Shown here piece after piece: positions 23,689-32,777 of a stretch of DNA of 64,000 bases. Below the pieces are notes generated by a model. It was not told where the DNA came from. It saw only the letters and a program-made list of their open reading frames with translations, and did no database searches. This DNA is from an uncultured Mobiluncus sp. (GTDB lineage Bacteria > Actinomycetota > Actinomycetes > Actinomycetales > Actinomycetaceae), in the NCBI RefSeq assembly GCF_943914685.1, contig NZ_CALUCZ010000015.1:1-64000 (forward strand). Direction: 5' to 3'. Position 1 is the first letter of the stretch. Every line of letters begins with the position of its first letter. A program made the position numbers and the translations under genes.

Positions 23689-24420
23689 ATGCCAGCAATC
23701 GTGGATGATCAGGGCACCCGTCAAGTCGTTCTGGACCTAATCATTGAAAAAGGCCCTATTACTGCTTCTGTCTTGGCTAATATCCTCAAACTCACCCCGG
23801 CGGCAGTCCGCCGTCACCTCATCTATCTGGAGGATAGCGGGCAAATCGAGAACCTCGAATCAACCGGGAAAATCCGTGGCCGCGGGCGTCCCGCACGTCA
23901 CTATGTGGCTACTGACGCCGGGCGCGCTACGTTGCCAGATGGCTATTCACAGATGGCGAATAAGGCGCTGGACTACCTGCAGCAGGTTGCCGGCGACCAG
24001 GCAATTGAAGATTTTGCGAACCGGCATTCGCGGGAGGTGGAACGCCGTTATGCTCCGGTGGTTCACGCTGCCGGAGACGATCCACAAGCGCGGGTCGTTG
24101 CTTTGGCGGATGCGCTGGCGCAGGACGGCTATGCCGCAACTGTTCGGCAAACCGCGCATGGGCTGGCGCTGCAACTTTGCCAAGGATCGTGCCCGGTGCA
24201 GGACGTAGCCAAGTCCTATCCGAAACTGTGCGAGGCAGAAACACAAGCCTTTTCTCGACTGCTCGATACCCATGTGCAGCGCCTCGCCACCCTCGCGGAG
24301 GGCGACCACGCTTGCACCACCAGCGTGCCGCTAACCCTGCGAAAAAATGGGGCCATGAGCAGCATTAATGTGTTGAGTGGGGTGAAGGTCAGTGCGAAGT
24401 CGGGAGGAACAAAAAAGTGA
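23689..24420 (+). CDS. sufR: Fe-S cluster-sensing repressor SufR
   Basis: SufR represses the suf operon when it carries a Fe-S cluster and releases it when the cluster is lost. The 243-residue protein has an N-terminal winged helix (GPITASVLANILKLTPAAVR with helix VRRHLIYLEDSGQIE) and a wing GRGRPARHY. Cysteines are at 164, 168, 181 and 209. The spacing 4-13-28 is the same as I recall for the cluster-binding cysteines of mycobacterial SufR. The binding site GAAAGGGGAGCG precedes ATG. It heads sufBD-Rieske-CSUT in the same direction, as in other Actinobacteria. Confidence 0.94.
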   Translation: MPAIVDDQGTRQVVLDLIIEKGPITASVLANILKLTPAAVRRHLIYLEDSGQIENLESTGKIRGRGRPARHYVATDAGRATLPDGYSQMANKALDYLQQVAGDQAIEDFANRHSREVERRYAPVVHAAGDDPQARVVALADALAQDGYAATVRQTAHGLALQLCQGSCPVQDVAKSYPKLCEAETQAFSRLLDTHVQRLATLAEGDHACTTSVPLTLRKNGAMSSINVLSGVKVSAKSGGTKK

Positions 24421-24502
24421 AAACACCCCCTGGTGACTTCTGAAAACACCAAGCCCCGAGGGCTGCTAAGACTTAGAGAAAAACTCAAATGAAAGGACCG
24501 AG

Positions 24503-25948
24503 ATGAGCGATGCTCTGACTGAGTCAGATCAGAAAAAGCGCGCGGATGATGAGATTATCGAGTCTATTTCCGATAAATACGAATTCGGCTGGCATGACTC
24601 CGATGCCGCCGGACAAGCCGCGAAGCGCGGCTTGGACGAGGACGTGGTGCGCTACATCTCCGAGATGAAAAATGAGCCGGAATGGATGCTGAAACTGCGG
24701 CTGAAAGCCCTCAAGATTTTTCAGCGCAAACCCATTCCAAACTGGGGTCCCGATTTGAACTTCCTGGACTTTGACGAGTTCAAGTACTTCGTGCGGGCTG
24801 CCGACAAGGTCGCCCAATCTTGGGACGACCTGCCCGAGGACATCAAACTCACCTACGACCGCTTGGGAATTCCCGAAGCGGAGCGGCAACGCCTGGTGGA
24901 CGGGGTGGCCGCCCAGTACGAGTCGGAAGTCGTCTACCACCAAATCCGCGAAGACCTCGAGAAACAGGGCGTTATCTTCCTGGACACCGACACGGGATTG
25001 AAAGAATACCCCGAAATCTTCCAGGAGTACTTTGGGCGAGCCGTGCCGGCGGGGGATAACAAGTTTGCCGCGCTGAACACGGCTGTGTGGTCCGGCGGTT
25101 CGTTTATCTATGTTCCCAAGGGAGTGCAGTGTACGGTTCCCCTGCAGGCGTACTTCCGCATCAACACCGAAAGTATGGGACAGTTTGAACGAACTTTGAT
25201 TATTGCTGACGAGGGCTCTTACGTACATTACGTAGAGGGCTGCACTGCCCCGATTTACCAGTCGGATTCCCTGCACGCCGCCATCGTGGAAATCTTTGTG
25301 AGAAAGAACGCCCGGGTGCGTTACACGACTATCCAAAACTGGTCGAATAACGTGTTGAACTTGGTGACCCAACGTGCCTTCTGCGAGGAGGGCGCCACGA
25401 TGGAATGGATTGATGGCAACATCGGGTCGCGCATCAACATGAAATACCCCTCGGTGTACCTGCTGGGCGAGCACTCCCACGGCGAGACGCTGTCCATCGC
25501 TTTTGCGGGCAAGGGACAGCATCAGGACACCGGCTCAAAAATGCTGCACCGGGCTCCGCACACGTCCTCGCACATTGTCAGCAAATCCATCTCCCGGCAA
25601 GGCGGGCGTTCGTCATACCGGGGCTTGGTCGATATTGCCGAAAACGCCACCGGTTCCAAGTCCAACGTGCTGTGCGACGCCCTGCTGGTCGATACCATTT
25701 CGCGCTCCGACACCTACCCTTATGTGGACGTACGCAATGACGAGGTCGAAATGGGTCACGAGGCAACCGTTTCCAAAGTGTCCGAGGACCAGCTGTTTTA
25801 CCTGATGAGCAGGGGGCTCACCGAGACGGAAGCGATGGCGACCATCGTGCGCGGCTTTGTCGAGCCTATCGCCAAGGAACTGCCGATGGAATACGCCTTG
25901 GAGCTGAATCGACTAATCGAGCTGCAGATGGAAGGGTCGGTGGGCTAA
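24503..25948 (+). CDS. sufB: Fe-S assembly scaffold SufB
   Basis: SufB forms the SufBC2D complex on which Fe-S clusters are built. The 481-residue size is typical. Landmarks include EYFGRAVPAGDNKFAALNTA, VWSGGSFIYVPKGV near 195, YVHYVEGCTAPIY near 245 and ISRQGGRSSYRGLVDI near 370, belonging to the right-handed beta-helix core. NDEVEMGHEATVSKVSEDQLFYL holds the C-terminal residues shared with SufD. The start has GAAAGGACCGAG upstream. sufD follows directly with ATG immediately after the stop. Confidence 0.97.
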   Translation: MSDALTESDQKKRADDEIIESISDKYEFGWHDSDAAGQAAKRGLDEDVVRYISEMKNEPEWMLKLRLKALKIFQRKPIPNWGPDLNFLDFDEFKYFVRAADKVAQSWDDLPEDIKLTYDRLGIPEAERQRLVDGVAAQYESEVVYHQIREDLEKQGVIFLDTDTGLKEYPEIFQEYFGRAVPAGDNKFAALNTAVWSGGSFIYVPKGVQCTVPLQAYFRINTESMGQFERTLIIADEGSYVHYVEGCTAPIYQSDSLHAAIVEIFVRKNARVRYTTIQNWSNNVLNLVTQRAFCEEGATMEWIDGNIGSRINMKYPSVYLLGEHSHGETLSIAFAGKGQHQDTGSKMLHRAPHTSSHIVSKSISRQGGRSSYRGLVDIAENATGSKSNVLCDALLVDTISRSDTYPYVDVRNDEVEMGHEATVSKVSEDQLFYLMSRGLTETEAMATIVRGFVEPIAKELPMEYALELNRLIELQMEGSVG

Positions 25949-27118
25949 ATGACTGAAGTAACTGTGCCAACAGGCGGCGCGCTGGCCGCTCCGACCCCGA
26001 CCCGGCTGACCTCCACCTCCGTGGAGGATTTTCCGATGCCGACCGGACGGGAAGAGGCCTGGCGTTTCACGCCGTTATCGCGGTTTGCCGGTTTGCTGGA
26101 AGAAACTCTCCAGGGCGGTAGTGCCAAGTTTGCGGTGGACGGCGCGGCTTTGTCTGCGGACGAACCAGTCCAGCCCGAGGCGGGTCTGACTCTGCAGCTG
26201 TCCGCGGTGGTGGGACTGTCGCCCCTGGCCGGAGCCCCTTTTGACCGCGCTGGGGCCGTAGGGTGGAGCAATATTTCCCAAACCCTAGACGTGGCGGTTA
26301 CGGGCGAGGTGAGTCGACCGGTCTGGATTGACGTCACCGCCGAGGGGCCAGACACGGTCGGTCACGTGCGGATACATGCGGAAAAAGCGTCCCAAGCCAC
26401 CATCGTGCTGCGTCATCGCGGCGGCGGTTGCCTGAACGAGACGTTGGAAGTAAAAGCGGAGCCGGACGCGAAACTGAACGTGGTCAGCCTGCAAGCCTGG
26501 GACGACACCGCGGTGCATATGGCGACTCAACAGATGACTTTGGGTGAGAACGCCAGCGTGAAACACGCCAACGTCACCTTGGGAGGGGACTCAGTACGTA
26601 TCGCCATGGGAGTGAATCTGCCCGCAGAACGCAGCGACTTGAACCTGCTGGGACTGTATTTCACCAACGCGGGAAAGCATCAAGAGCACCGGCTGTTTAT
26701 CGAACACACGGGGCAAAAATCGAAGTCTCGAGTGACCTATAAAGGTGCATTGCAAGGCCAGGAGGCACGTGCCGTGTGGGTCGGTGACGTCGGTATCGGG
26801 CCGCAGGCTTTCGGGACGGATTCCTACGAACTGAACCGAAACCTGGTGTTGGGCAAGGGGCCTCGCGTGGATTCAGTGCCGAACCTAGAGATTCACAACG
26901 GTGAAATCGAAGGCGCCGGACACGCTTCGGCTACCGGTCGATTTGATGACGAACAGCTGTTTTATCTGCAAAGTCGCGGCATAGACGCGGTCAACGCGAA
27001 ACGACTGGTGGTGCGCGCGTTCTATGCGGAACTATTGAATATGTTAGAAATACCGGAATTGACTGACTATGTATTGGAAACCGTAGATAGTCACCTGAGT
27101 GTAGGGAGTTTGCGATGA
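25949..27118 (+). CDS. sufD: Fe-S assembly protein SufD
   Basis: SufD is the paralogous partner of SufB in the SufBC2D complex and contributes to iron entry. The 389-residue protein has a less conserved N-terminal third beginning with GREEAWRFTPLSRFAGL. A beta-helix core contains RVTYKGALQGQEARAVWVGD. The C-terminal DEQLFYLQSRGIDAVNAKRLVVRAF is the SufB/SufD signature. The ATG abuts the sufB stop. Its end overlaps the Rieske gene by four bases (ATGA). Confidence 0.95.
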   Translation: MTEVTVPTGGALAAPTPTRLTSTSVEDFPMPTGREEAWRFTPLSRFAGLLEETLQGGSAKFAVDGAALSADEPVQPEAGLTLQLSAVVGLSPLAGAPFDRAGAVGWSNISQTLDVAVTGEVSRPVWIDVTAEGPDTVGHVRIHAEKASQATIVLRHRGGGCLNETLEVKAEPDAKLNVVSLQAWDDTAVHMATQQMTLGENASVKHANVTLGGDSVRIAMGVNLPAERSDLNLLGLYFTNAGKHQEHRLFIEHTGQKSKSRVTYKGALQGQEARAVWVGDVGIGPQAFGTDSYELNRNLVLGKGPRVDSVPNLEIHNGEIEGAGHASATGRFDDEQLFYLQSRGIDAVNAKRLVVRAFYAELLNMLEIPELTDYVLETVDSHLSVGSLR

Positions 27119-27426
27119 GTTTTATCAAAGTTGGCAGTGTCGATGAAATCGAGCCGGGAACCGGCAAAGAAGTTACTGTGGGAGACACCGAAATCGTGGT
27201 TTTACGCAGCGATGAGGGAGATTTTCATGCCATGGCAAAGGAATGTCCTCACGCCGGGTTCTCTATGGTGGACGGCATCATTGAGGACGGTTGCGTGGAG
27301 TGTGCTGCGCACGGGGCGCAGTTCGATTTGGAAACCGGCGAGCCGCAGTCGCCGGCGCACGCCCCCCTGAAGATTTACCCCGTCCAAATTGCCGACGGTT
27401 TCATTGCGGTGGATTTGAAAGCATAA
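27115..27426 (+). CDS. Rieske-type [2Fe-2S] ferredoxin-like protein of the suf operon
   Basis: The 103-residue soluble protein has both halves of a Rieske site: C44-P-H46 in ECPHAGFSM and C63-A-A-H66 in VECAAHGAQFD. That gives the two Cys and two His ligands of a [2Fe-2S] cluster. It resembles the small ferredoxins of non-haem dioxygenases and NirD. No oxygenase gene is nearby, and it overlaps sufD, so it probably serves Fe-S assembly, perhaps as an electron donor or cluster carrier. A Rieske gene at this position is common in actinobacterial suf operons. Confidence 0.92.
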   Translation: MSFIKVGSVDEIEPGTGKEVTVGDTEIVVLRSDEGDFHAMAKECPHAGFSMVDGIIEDGCVECAAHGAQFDLETGEPQSPAHAPLKIYPVQIADGFIAVDLKA

Positions 27427-27496
27427 CAAAGCCCGTCTCAGCGCGGGAAACGTGCAGAACAGCTTGGAATATGGAAAAAGGAAACAGGAGAAAACA

Positions 27497-28261
27497 GTGT
27501 CAGTGTTGGAAGTAAAAGACCTCAAAGCCCAGGTGGAGACCCCGGAGGGGCCGAAAAAGATTTTGAAAGGCGTAAACCTGACCATCAACTCCGGCGAAGT
27601 ACACGCCATTATGGGGCCTAACGGTTCGGGTAAATCGACTTTGAGCTATGTCCTGGCGGGACACCCGAAGTATGAGGTCACCGGCGGCGAAGCCCGGCTG
27701 GACGGCAAGAACATTTTGGAGATGAGTGTGGACGAGCGCGCTCGGGCGGGACTGTTCTTGGCGATGCAGTACCCGGTCGAGGTCCCCGGGGTGAGCGTGT
27801 CGAACTTCTTGCGCACTGCGAAAACCGCGGTGGCGGGGCAAGCGCCGGCGTTGCGCAAATGGATGAAAGAAGTCAACGGGGCTTTTGACGACTTTAAGAT
27901 GGAGAAAGAATTTGCCAGTCGGGATTTGAACGCGGGGTTTTCCGGCGGGGAAAAGAAACGCCTGGAAATCCTGCAGATGCAGCTGTTGGCGCCGCAGTTC
28001 GCGATTTTGGACGAAACAGATTCCGGCTTGGATATTGACGCCCTTAAGGTTGTTTCCGAAGGTATTAACCGGGTGCATGAGGCCGCCAATACCGGAATCC
28101 TGCTGATTACCCACTATTCCCGGATTTTGCGTTACGTTCACCCCGATTTTGTTCATGTTTTCGTGGACGGGCGCATCAGCAAAGAAGGCGGACCGGAACT
28201 GGCCGATGAACTCGAAGCCGAGGGCTACGACAAGTACCTGGGAGCCTCGACGGCTGCCTAA
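27497..28261 (+). CDS. sufC: Fe-S assembly ATPase SufC
   Basis: SufC is the ABC-type ATPase that drives the SufBC2D scaffold. The 254-residue product has Walker A MGPNGSGKSTLSYVLAGH, a Q-loop region MQYPVEVPGVS, the signature FSGGEKKRLEILQMQ, Walker B AILDETDSGLDIDAL and the switch LLITHYSRIL. GTG 27497 is chosen because AGGAGA lies seven bases upstream and the protein then begins MSVLEVKDL as in the family; the frame is open upstream to 27452. The SufC variant DETDSGLD replaces the usual DEPTSGLD, as is typical. Confidence 0.96.
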   Translation: MSVLEVKDLKAQVETPEGPKKILKGVNLTINSGEVHAIMGPNGSGKSTLSYVLAGHPKYEVTGGEARLDGKNILEMSVDERARAGLFLAMQYPVEVPGVSVSNFLRTAKTAVAGQAPALRKWMKEVNGAFDDFKMEKEFASRDLNAGFSGGEKKRLEILQMQLLAPQFAILDETDSGLDIDALKVVSEGINRVHEAANTGILLITHYSRILRYVHPDFVHVFVDGRISKEGGPELADELEAEGYDKYLGASTAA

Positions 28262-28294
28262 GGGCGGCGCGAGCGGCGAAGGGACGGAATTGTC

Positions 28295-29596
28295 ATGGTA
28301 ACAGGCCTGACGACAGATTTTAGCGAGGCGGAGCTCGCTCGGATTCGCGCGGATTTCCCAATCCTCAATGTCTTGGGGCGTGACGGTCAACCCATCGACT
28401 ACCTGGACTCGGGGGCAACCTCGCAAAAGCCGGCGGTCGTGTTGGAGGCCATCGACGACTTTTACCGCCGTCACAACGGGGCAGTACACCGGGGCACTCA
28501 CCAGCTCGGCGACGAAGCCACGGCTTTGTTTGAAGATGCTCGCCAGGACGTGGCGGACTTCTTAGGGGTGAGCGATCCCGAAGAAATCGTGTGGACCTCG
28601 GGAGCGACCGAGGCGCTGAACCTGGTGGCTTACGGGTTTGCCGCCGCCACTTGGGAACGTGCGGGCGGACCTTTTGCCTTGCAACCGGGCGATGAAATCG
28701 TGTTCACTAGGGCGGAGCATCACGCCAATCTGGTGCCGTGGCAGCTGGTGGCCAAACGCACCGGAGCCGTCACGAAAGTCATCGAGTTGACCCCCGACGG
28801 GCGCCTGGACGTGAGCGGCCTGGAGGACGTCATTACGCCGCGCACGCGGGTCGTTGCGTTCACACACCTGTCCAACGTGACCGGGGCGGTGACGGATATT
28901 GCGCCAATTATTGCTGCCGCCCGGGCGGTCAGTGCCATCGTCGTCATGGATACCTGCCAATCCAGTGCCCACCTGCCGCTCGATGTCGATGGGCTCGGGG
29001 TCGATTTCGCGTGTTTTTCCGCGCACAAGATGCTCGGCCCCACCGGGGTAGGAGCCCTGTGGGGGCGCCGTGAGCTGCTCGAACAGCTGCCGGTGTTCCT
29101 CAGCGGCGGTTCCATGATTGAAAACGTGACGGTGGAGGAAACGACTTTCCTGCCGGCACCCTACCGTTTTGAAGCCGGCACCCAACCGGTCGCCCAGATT
29201 GCCGGGTGGGCCGCCGCGTGCCAATACCTGCAGGGGCTGGGAATGGAAAGGGTTGCCGCCCACGAACAGACCCTCACCGCTTACGCCCTGCCGAGGCTGG
29301 TGGAGATTCCCGGGGTGAAGTTGCTGGGCCCTACCGATATGACGCACCGCGCCGGGGTGTTGTCTTTTGAAATGAAGGGGATTCACCCTCATGACCTGGG
29401 ACAATACTTGGATTCGCAAGGGGTGGCGGTGCGGGTTGGCCATCACTGCGCCATTCCGCTGCATCGTTTCTTTGGGGTGAATGCCTCCACGCGGGCCACG
29501 TTTAGTCCCACCACGACTATTGATGAGATTGACCGCTGGCTGCAGGCGCTACCGCAGGCCGCAAAGTTCTTTGGCGTTACCCCGGCGGATAGTTGA
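28295..29596 (+). CDS. sufS: Cysteine desulfurase SufS
   Basis: SufS is a PLP enzyme that takes sulfur from cysteine as a persulfide. The 433-residue protein has LDSGATSQKP near 38, HRGTHQLGDEATALFE, TSGATEALNLVA and the PLP lysine K245 in FSAHKMLGPTGVG. The catalytic cysteine C385 lies in VRVGHHCAIPLHRFFG. The active-site RVGHHCA form is the group II (SufS) type. It follows sufC by 33 bases and precedes its sulfur acceptor partner sufU by 19 bases. Confidence 0.96.
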   Translation: MVTGLTTDFSEAELARIRADFPILNVLGRDGQPIDYLDSGATSQKPAVVLEAIDDFYRRHNGAVHRGTHQLGDEATALFEDARQDVADFLGVSDPEEIVWTSGATEALNLVAYGFAAATWERAGGPFALQPGDEIVFTRAEHHANLVPWQLVAKRTGAVTKVIELTPDGRLDVSGLEDVITPRTRVVAFTHLSNVTGAVTDIAPIIAAARAVSAIVVMDTCQSSAHLPLDVDGLGVDFACFSAHKMLGPTGVGALWGRRELLEQLPVFLSGGSMIENVTVEETTFLPAPYRFEAGTQPVAQIAGWAAACQYLQGLGMERVAAHEQTLTAYALPRLVEIPGVKLLGPTDMTHRAGVLSFEMKGIHPHDLGQYLDSQGVAVRVGHHCAIPLHRFFGVNASTRATFSPTTTIDEIDRWLQALPQAAKFFGVTPADS

Positions 29597-29615
29597 ATAG
29601 ACAGAAGGAACTCAA

Positions 29616-30167
29616 GTGAACGAACTGGAAAACCTGTATCAACAGCTCATCTTGGAGCAGTCCAAGGCCCGGCACGGCGCCGGCACCCTGCCCGGCTGGG
29701 CTGCCAGTTCTCACCAGGTCAATCCGACTTGTGGAGACGAGGTCACCCTCCAGGTGGAAGTGGCGGACGGAAAGTTGCGCAACCTGGTGTGGGACGGGCA
29801 CGGCTGCTCGATTTCGCAGGCCTCCCTGTCGATGATGTGGGAGCTGGTGCAGGGGCAAGACCTGGAAACTGTGCACGGGCTGGAACAGGATTTCAACGAA
29901 ATGATGCATTCACGAGGTCGGGGAGTGGACGAAGACCTACTCGATCGCCTAGGTGATGCCTCCAGTCTGGAGGGAGTGTCCCGCTACGTCAATCGCGTGA
30001 AATGCGCCCTGCTGGGGTGGATGGCTTTGAAAGATGCGCTGGCCCAAGCTGCGGCGACAGATGGAACCGGCGGCGGTACCCAGGCGGCGCCGCACTGCGA
30101 CCCGAAACTGATGAACCGGACTTGTGACCCAGAAACCACACAAAACAACAAAGGAACAAACCCATGA
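29616..30167 (+). CDS. sufU: SufU, sulfur-transfer partner of SufS
   Basis: SufU is a zinc protein that accepts sulfur from SufS in Gram-positive type SUF systems. The 183-residue product carries the zinc ligands C39, D41, C64 and C130 in NPTCGDEV, GHGCSISQ and RVKCALLGW, as in the family. The start is GTG with AGAAGGAACTCAA upstream. A polar C-terminal tail of about 35 residues after KDALAQ is not conserved. It overlaps sufT by four bases. Older annotations call it NifU/IscU-like scaffold. Confidence 0.94.
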   Translation: MNELENLYQQLILEQSKARHGAGTLPGWAASSHQVNPTCGDEVTLQVEVADGKLRNLVWDGHGCSISQASLSMMWELVQGQDLETVHGLEQDFNEMMHSRGRGVDEDLLDRLGDASSLEGVSRYVNRVKCALLGWMALKDALAQAAATDGTGGGTQAAPHCDPKLMNRTCDPETTQNNKGTNP

Positions 30168-30640
30168 GTGAAGAACCCCTGAGTAAAGAGCTATTGGACG
30201 AGTTGGGTACCCCGAAGACCAGCGCGGCGGTGGAATCCGAGGTCAGCACCGCACCAGCGGGGTCGGCAACCGTGGTTGACGGGATAGCGGCAGATGCCGT
30301 GGCGGAACCGGGTGCGGAACTTTCCGAAGAGCAACGTGCCTTGGTGGAAGAAATCGTGGAGCTGCTGAAGGACGTTATTGACCCAGAACTGGGCATCAAC
30401 ATCGTGGATTTGGGGTTGCTTTACGGGTTGCACTTGGACGGAGACGACCTGGTTATTGATATGACCTTGACCTCTGCGGGCTGCCCGCTGACGGATATGA
30501 TTGAGCGCCAGTGCCGTTTCGTGCTGGAAGATTTGGTGAAAACCGTGTCTATCAACTGGGTGTGGCTGCCGCCGTGGGGCCCGGACAAAATCACCGAGGA
30601 CGGCCGCGAGCAGCTGCGGGCCCTCGGTTTCAACGTGTGA
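30164..30640 (+). CDS. sufT: SufT / metal-sulfur cluster biosynthesis protein (DUF59, MIP18 family)
   Basis: This family matures or carries Fe-S clusters at the end of suf operons. The first 60 residues are Ala/Glu-rich and probably disordered. The DUF59 domain then begins at VEEIVELLKDVIDPELGINIVDLGLLYGL, with MTLTSAGCPLTDMIE holding the conserved cysteine, and ends with WLPPWGPDKITEDGREQLRALG. It starts on an ATGA overlap with sufU and is the last gene of the operon. I see no clear terminator after it. Confidence 0.92.
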   Translation: MSEEPLSKELLDELGTPKTSAAVESEVSTAPAGSATVVDGIAADAVAEPGAELSEEQRALVEEIVELLKDVIDPELGINIVDLGLLYGLHLDGDDLVIDMTLTSAGCPLTDMIERQCRFVLEDLVKTVSINWVWLPPWGPDKITEDGREQLRALGFNV

Positions 30641-30779
30641 TTTGAGTACAGGCGCCTAACTTGGCGTTATTCGGTGAGTACTGCAAATTTGCGCGGAGCG
30701 CATCGGATTTGACGATTTTGGTACAGCCACCGGGATAACTTGGGCAAAAAGATGTCCCGGCTCTTGTTAGAATTACCCC

Positions 30780-31892
30780 ATGTCCCACCTTTTTACGCCG
30801 TTTCGGCTGAAAAACCTCGAGACCCGCAATCGTCTGTGGATGCCGCCGATGTGCCAATTTACGGCCTCTTCCGAGGGGCCGTCCGCGGGTTGGCCTAACG
30901 ATTGGCACGAAGTTCACTACGGGGCCAGGGCAGCAGGCGGGGTGGGCGCCGTCATCGTGGAGGCGACCGCGGTCAGCCCGGAGGGGCGCATCACACCTTT
31001 TGACTTGACACTCGATCGGGACGAAAAAATCCCGGCTTTTGCCCGGCTGGCCACTCTCATCAAGGAGGGCGGCGCGGCTGCCGGTATCCAGATTTCCCAC
31101 GCCGGCAGGAAAGCCTCCACGTCTCCTTCCGGCACACCCTTGGCTCCCGAAGACTCCGACCTGGGAGGTATCGGCTGGCATACCATTGCGCCCAGTCCGA
31201 TTCCGTTTACCTCCCGCCATGAGACTCCCCGCGAAATGAGCGTCGCGGATATTCACAAGACGCAAGCGGACTTCGTTTCCGCTATCCGCCGGGCTTTGGC
31301 GGCCGGTTTCGATTTTGTGGAACTTCACGGCGCCCACGGTTACCTGTTGAGCCAGTTCATTTCCCCGCTGACTAACCGACGCACCGATGAATACGGCGGG
31401 GATTTGCAGGGGCGTTTCCGTTTTTGGCGCGAACTGGTCATTGCGATTCGCGGAGAGCTGGGGGAAAAGTTCCCGCTCTTAATGCGAATTTCGGCGACGA
31501 ACTGGGTTCCCAGCGGAGCGTTCGGTTTGCAACGTGACGTCACTATCGAAGACTGGGGTCGAATCGTCCAGGATTTGGCGGCTTTCGGGGTTGACTTCAT
31601 TGACGTGTCCACCGGCGGGCTGATTGACGGGGTAGATATTCCGCAGGCGCCGGGTTACCAGGTGAAATACGCCACCGAGATTCAAGACCGGGGTCCCTTG
31701 CCCGTTTCGGCTGTGGGCATGATTACCGAACCGGCACAAGCTGAACAGATTTTGGTCAACGGTCAAGCCTCCGTGGTTCAGGTCGGCCGGCCGCTGCTGA
31801 CTGACCCGTCACTGCCCTTGGCCTGGGCGGCACGTTTGGGCGACGAAGCCCCCATTCCCAAGCCTTACCTCAACGGCACTCCGCGCAGCTAA
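30780..31892 (+). CDS. Old yellow enzyme family NADH:flavin oxidoreductase (YqjM/NamA-like)
   Basis: This FMN-dependent ene-reductase reduces activated C=C bonds with NAD(P)H. The 370-residue TIM-barrel protein has LWMPPMCQFTASSEG near residue 20, where the Cys is typical of the YqjM subgroup. Further motifs are GIQISHAGRKAS near 103, VELHGAHGYLLSQFISPLTNRRTDEYGG near 180, and AVGMITEPAQAEQIL with VQVGRPLLTDP near the C-terminus for phosphate binding. No ribosome binding site is visible; TTAGAAT lies about nine bases before ATG, suggesting a leaderless mRNA. It stands alone between suf and a convergent lipoprotein gene. Confidence 0.92.
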   Translation: MSHLFTPFRLKNLETRNRLWMPPMCQFTASSEGPSAGWPNDWHEVHYGARAAGGVGAVIVEATAVSPEGRITPFDLTLDRDEKIPAFARLATLIKEGGAAAGIQISHAGRKASTSPSGTPLAPEDSDLGGIGWHTIAPSPIPFTSRHETPREMSVADIHKTQADFVSAIRRALAAGFDFVELHGAHGYLLSQFISPLTNRRTDEYGGDLQGRFRFWRELVIAIRGELGEKFPLLMRISATNWVPSGAFGLQRDVTIEDWGRIVQDLAAFGVDFIDVSTGGLIDGVDIPQAPGYQVKYATEIQDRGPLPVSAVGMITEPAQAEQILVNGQASVVQVGRPLLTDPSLPLAWAARLGDEAPIPKPYLNGTPRS

Positions 31893-31945
31893 CGTGGCCA
31901 GCGGGGGCAGGACGCCGCCAAATCCTGTTGGCATTTGTCCGGGAG

Positions 31946-32713
31946 CTACTTTGCTTTCGCAATCAGAGCTTGACCCAGGTACGTCACGAATTCCTGTAAT
32001 TCGGCGCGAGCCTCGTTGGCGTCCGTGACGGGATTTTTACCGTCAAAATACACCCGAATCTCCAAGTTGCCGACCCGCTGAAACACCCCGACTTCGGTGG
32101 GGGCAATCTGGCCTTCACCGCGGTCCGTTCCGTAAGTCATCATCAAGCCATCTTGGGCTCCGTCAAGCGGATAATCAGCCGCGGCGGTGGTTTGCTGGGA
32201 GCTGGCGCCTCCGGGAGCTGTCACCGCATAGGTGGGGCAGGCTTGAGCCAAATCCCGCTGGACTTTAATGGCTTTCTGCGCCTGCGCCACGGACGGGTAG
32301 GCCCGCAGCTGAGAGCGCACTACCGTAGCGTGATTGTTGAGGTTAGCTTGGGAAAAAGCTGCGGGGATTTCCGGTTTGTCAGTATAGGAGGCGATGAGCT
32401 TTTGCTGGCACATCTCGGGTTTGAACGTGGTTTCCCGCAGTAAATCCAAGGCTTGATGATCCGCAGAGCGCATCGAAGCGGTCGTTTCTTCGTCATACAC
32501 TTTCAAGCTGTCGCCCTTAATCTTTAACCCGCCCAAAATAATGGCGAGGTTCGGGCCGGAAAACTGTTTCACCATCGTTGGCAGAGAATCCTTTTGCTTG
32601 ATGTAAGCGCTGTCAGGGTTTTCCAGAGTCTGTTTCGTTCCGGCACACCCGCTCAACGCCGCGGCAAGCAGCGCCGCACCCAGGACGCTGGCAACTGTCT
32701 TGTGATAACGCAT
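31946..32713 (-). CDS. Putative lipoprotein of unknown function
   Basis: The 255-residue product starts with a lipoprotein signal peptide ending in the lipobox ALSGC, with C23 as the lipidation site. The mature part is soluble, alpha/beta, with ARAELQEFVTYLGQALIAKAK at the C-terminus. It resembles no family I can name. The downstream gene (toward lower coordinates) is convergent; upstream on the same strand lies an ABC-F gene, separated by 64 bases. It is anchored on the outer face of the cytoplasmic membrane. Confidence 0.8.
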   Translation of the reverse strand: MRYHKTVASVLGAALLAAALSGCAGTKQTLENPDSAYIKQKDSLPTMVKQFSGPNLAIILGGLKIKGDSLKVYDEETTASMRSADHQALDLLRETTFKPEMCQQKLIASYTDKPEIPAAFSQANLNNHATVVRSQLRAYPSVAQAQKAIKVQRDLAQACPTYAVTAPGGASSQQTTAAADYPLDGAQDGLMMTYGTDRGEGQIAPTEVGVFQRVGNLEIRVYFDGKNPVTDANEARAELQEFVTYLGQALIAKAK

Positions 32714-32777
32714 CAGTTTTCCTCTCTAGTCTGTCTCAAACAGTTTACCGTTTCGTGTGGCGTTGAGAGACCACGGT

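Noticed and set aside
24524..25522. 332-residue minus-strand ORF opposite sufB
   Set aside because: Shadow of a highly conserved gene; no motif of its own.
27500..29464. Minus-strand ORFs of 333 and 300 residues opposite sufC and sufS
   Set aside because: Shadows of conserved genes; composition and lack of start signals argue against coding.
30641..30779. Possible terminator after sufT
   Set aside because: Only short 4-5 bp pairings and the self-complementary GCAAATTTGC are seen; no stem with a T run.
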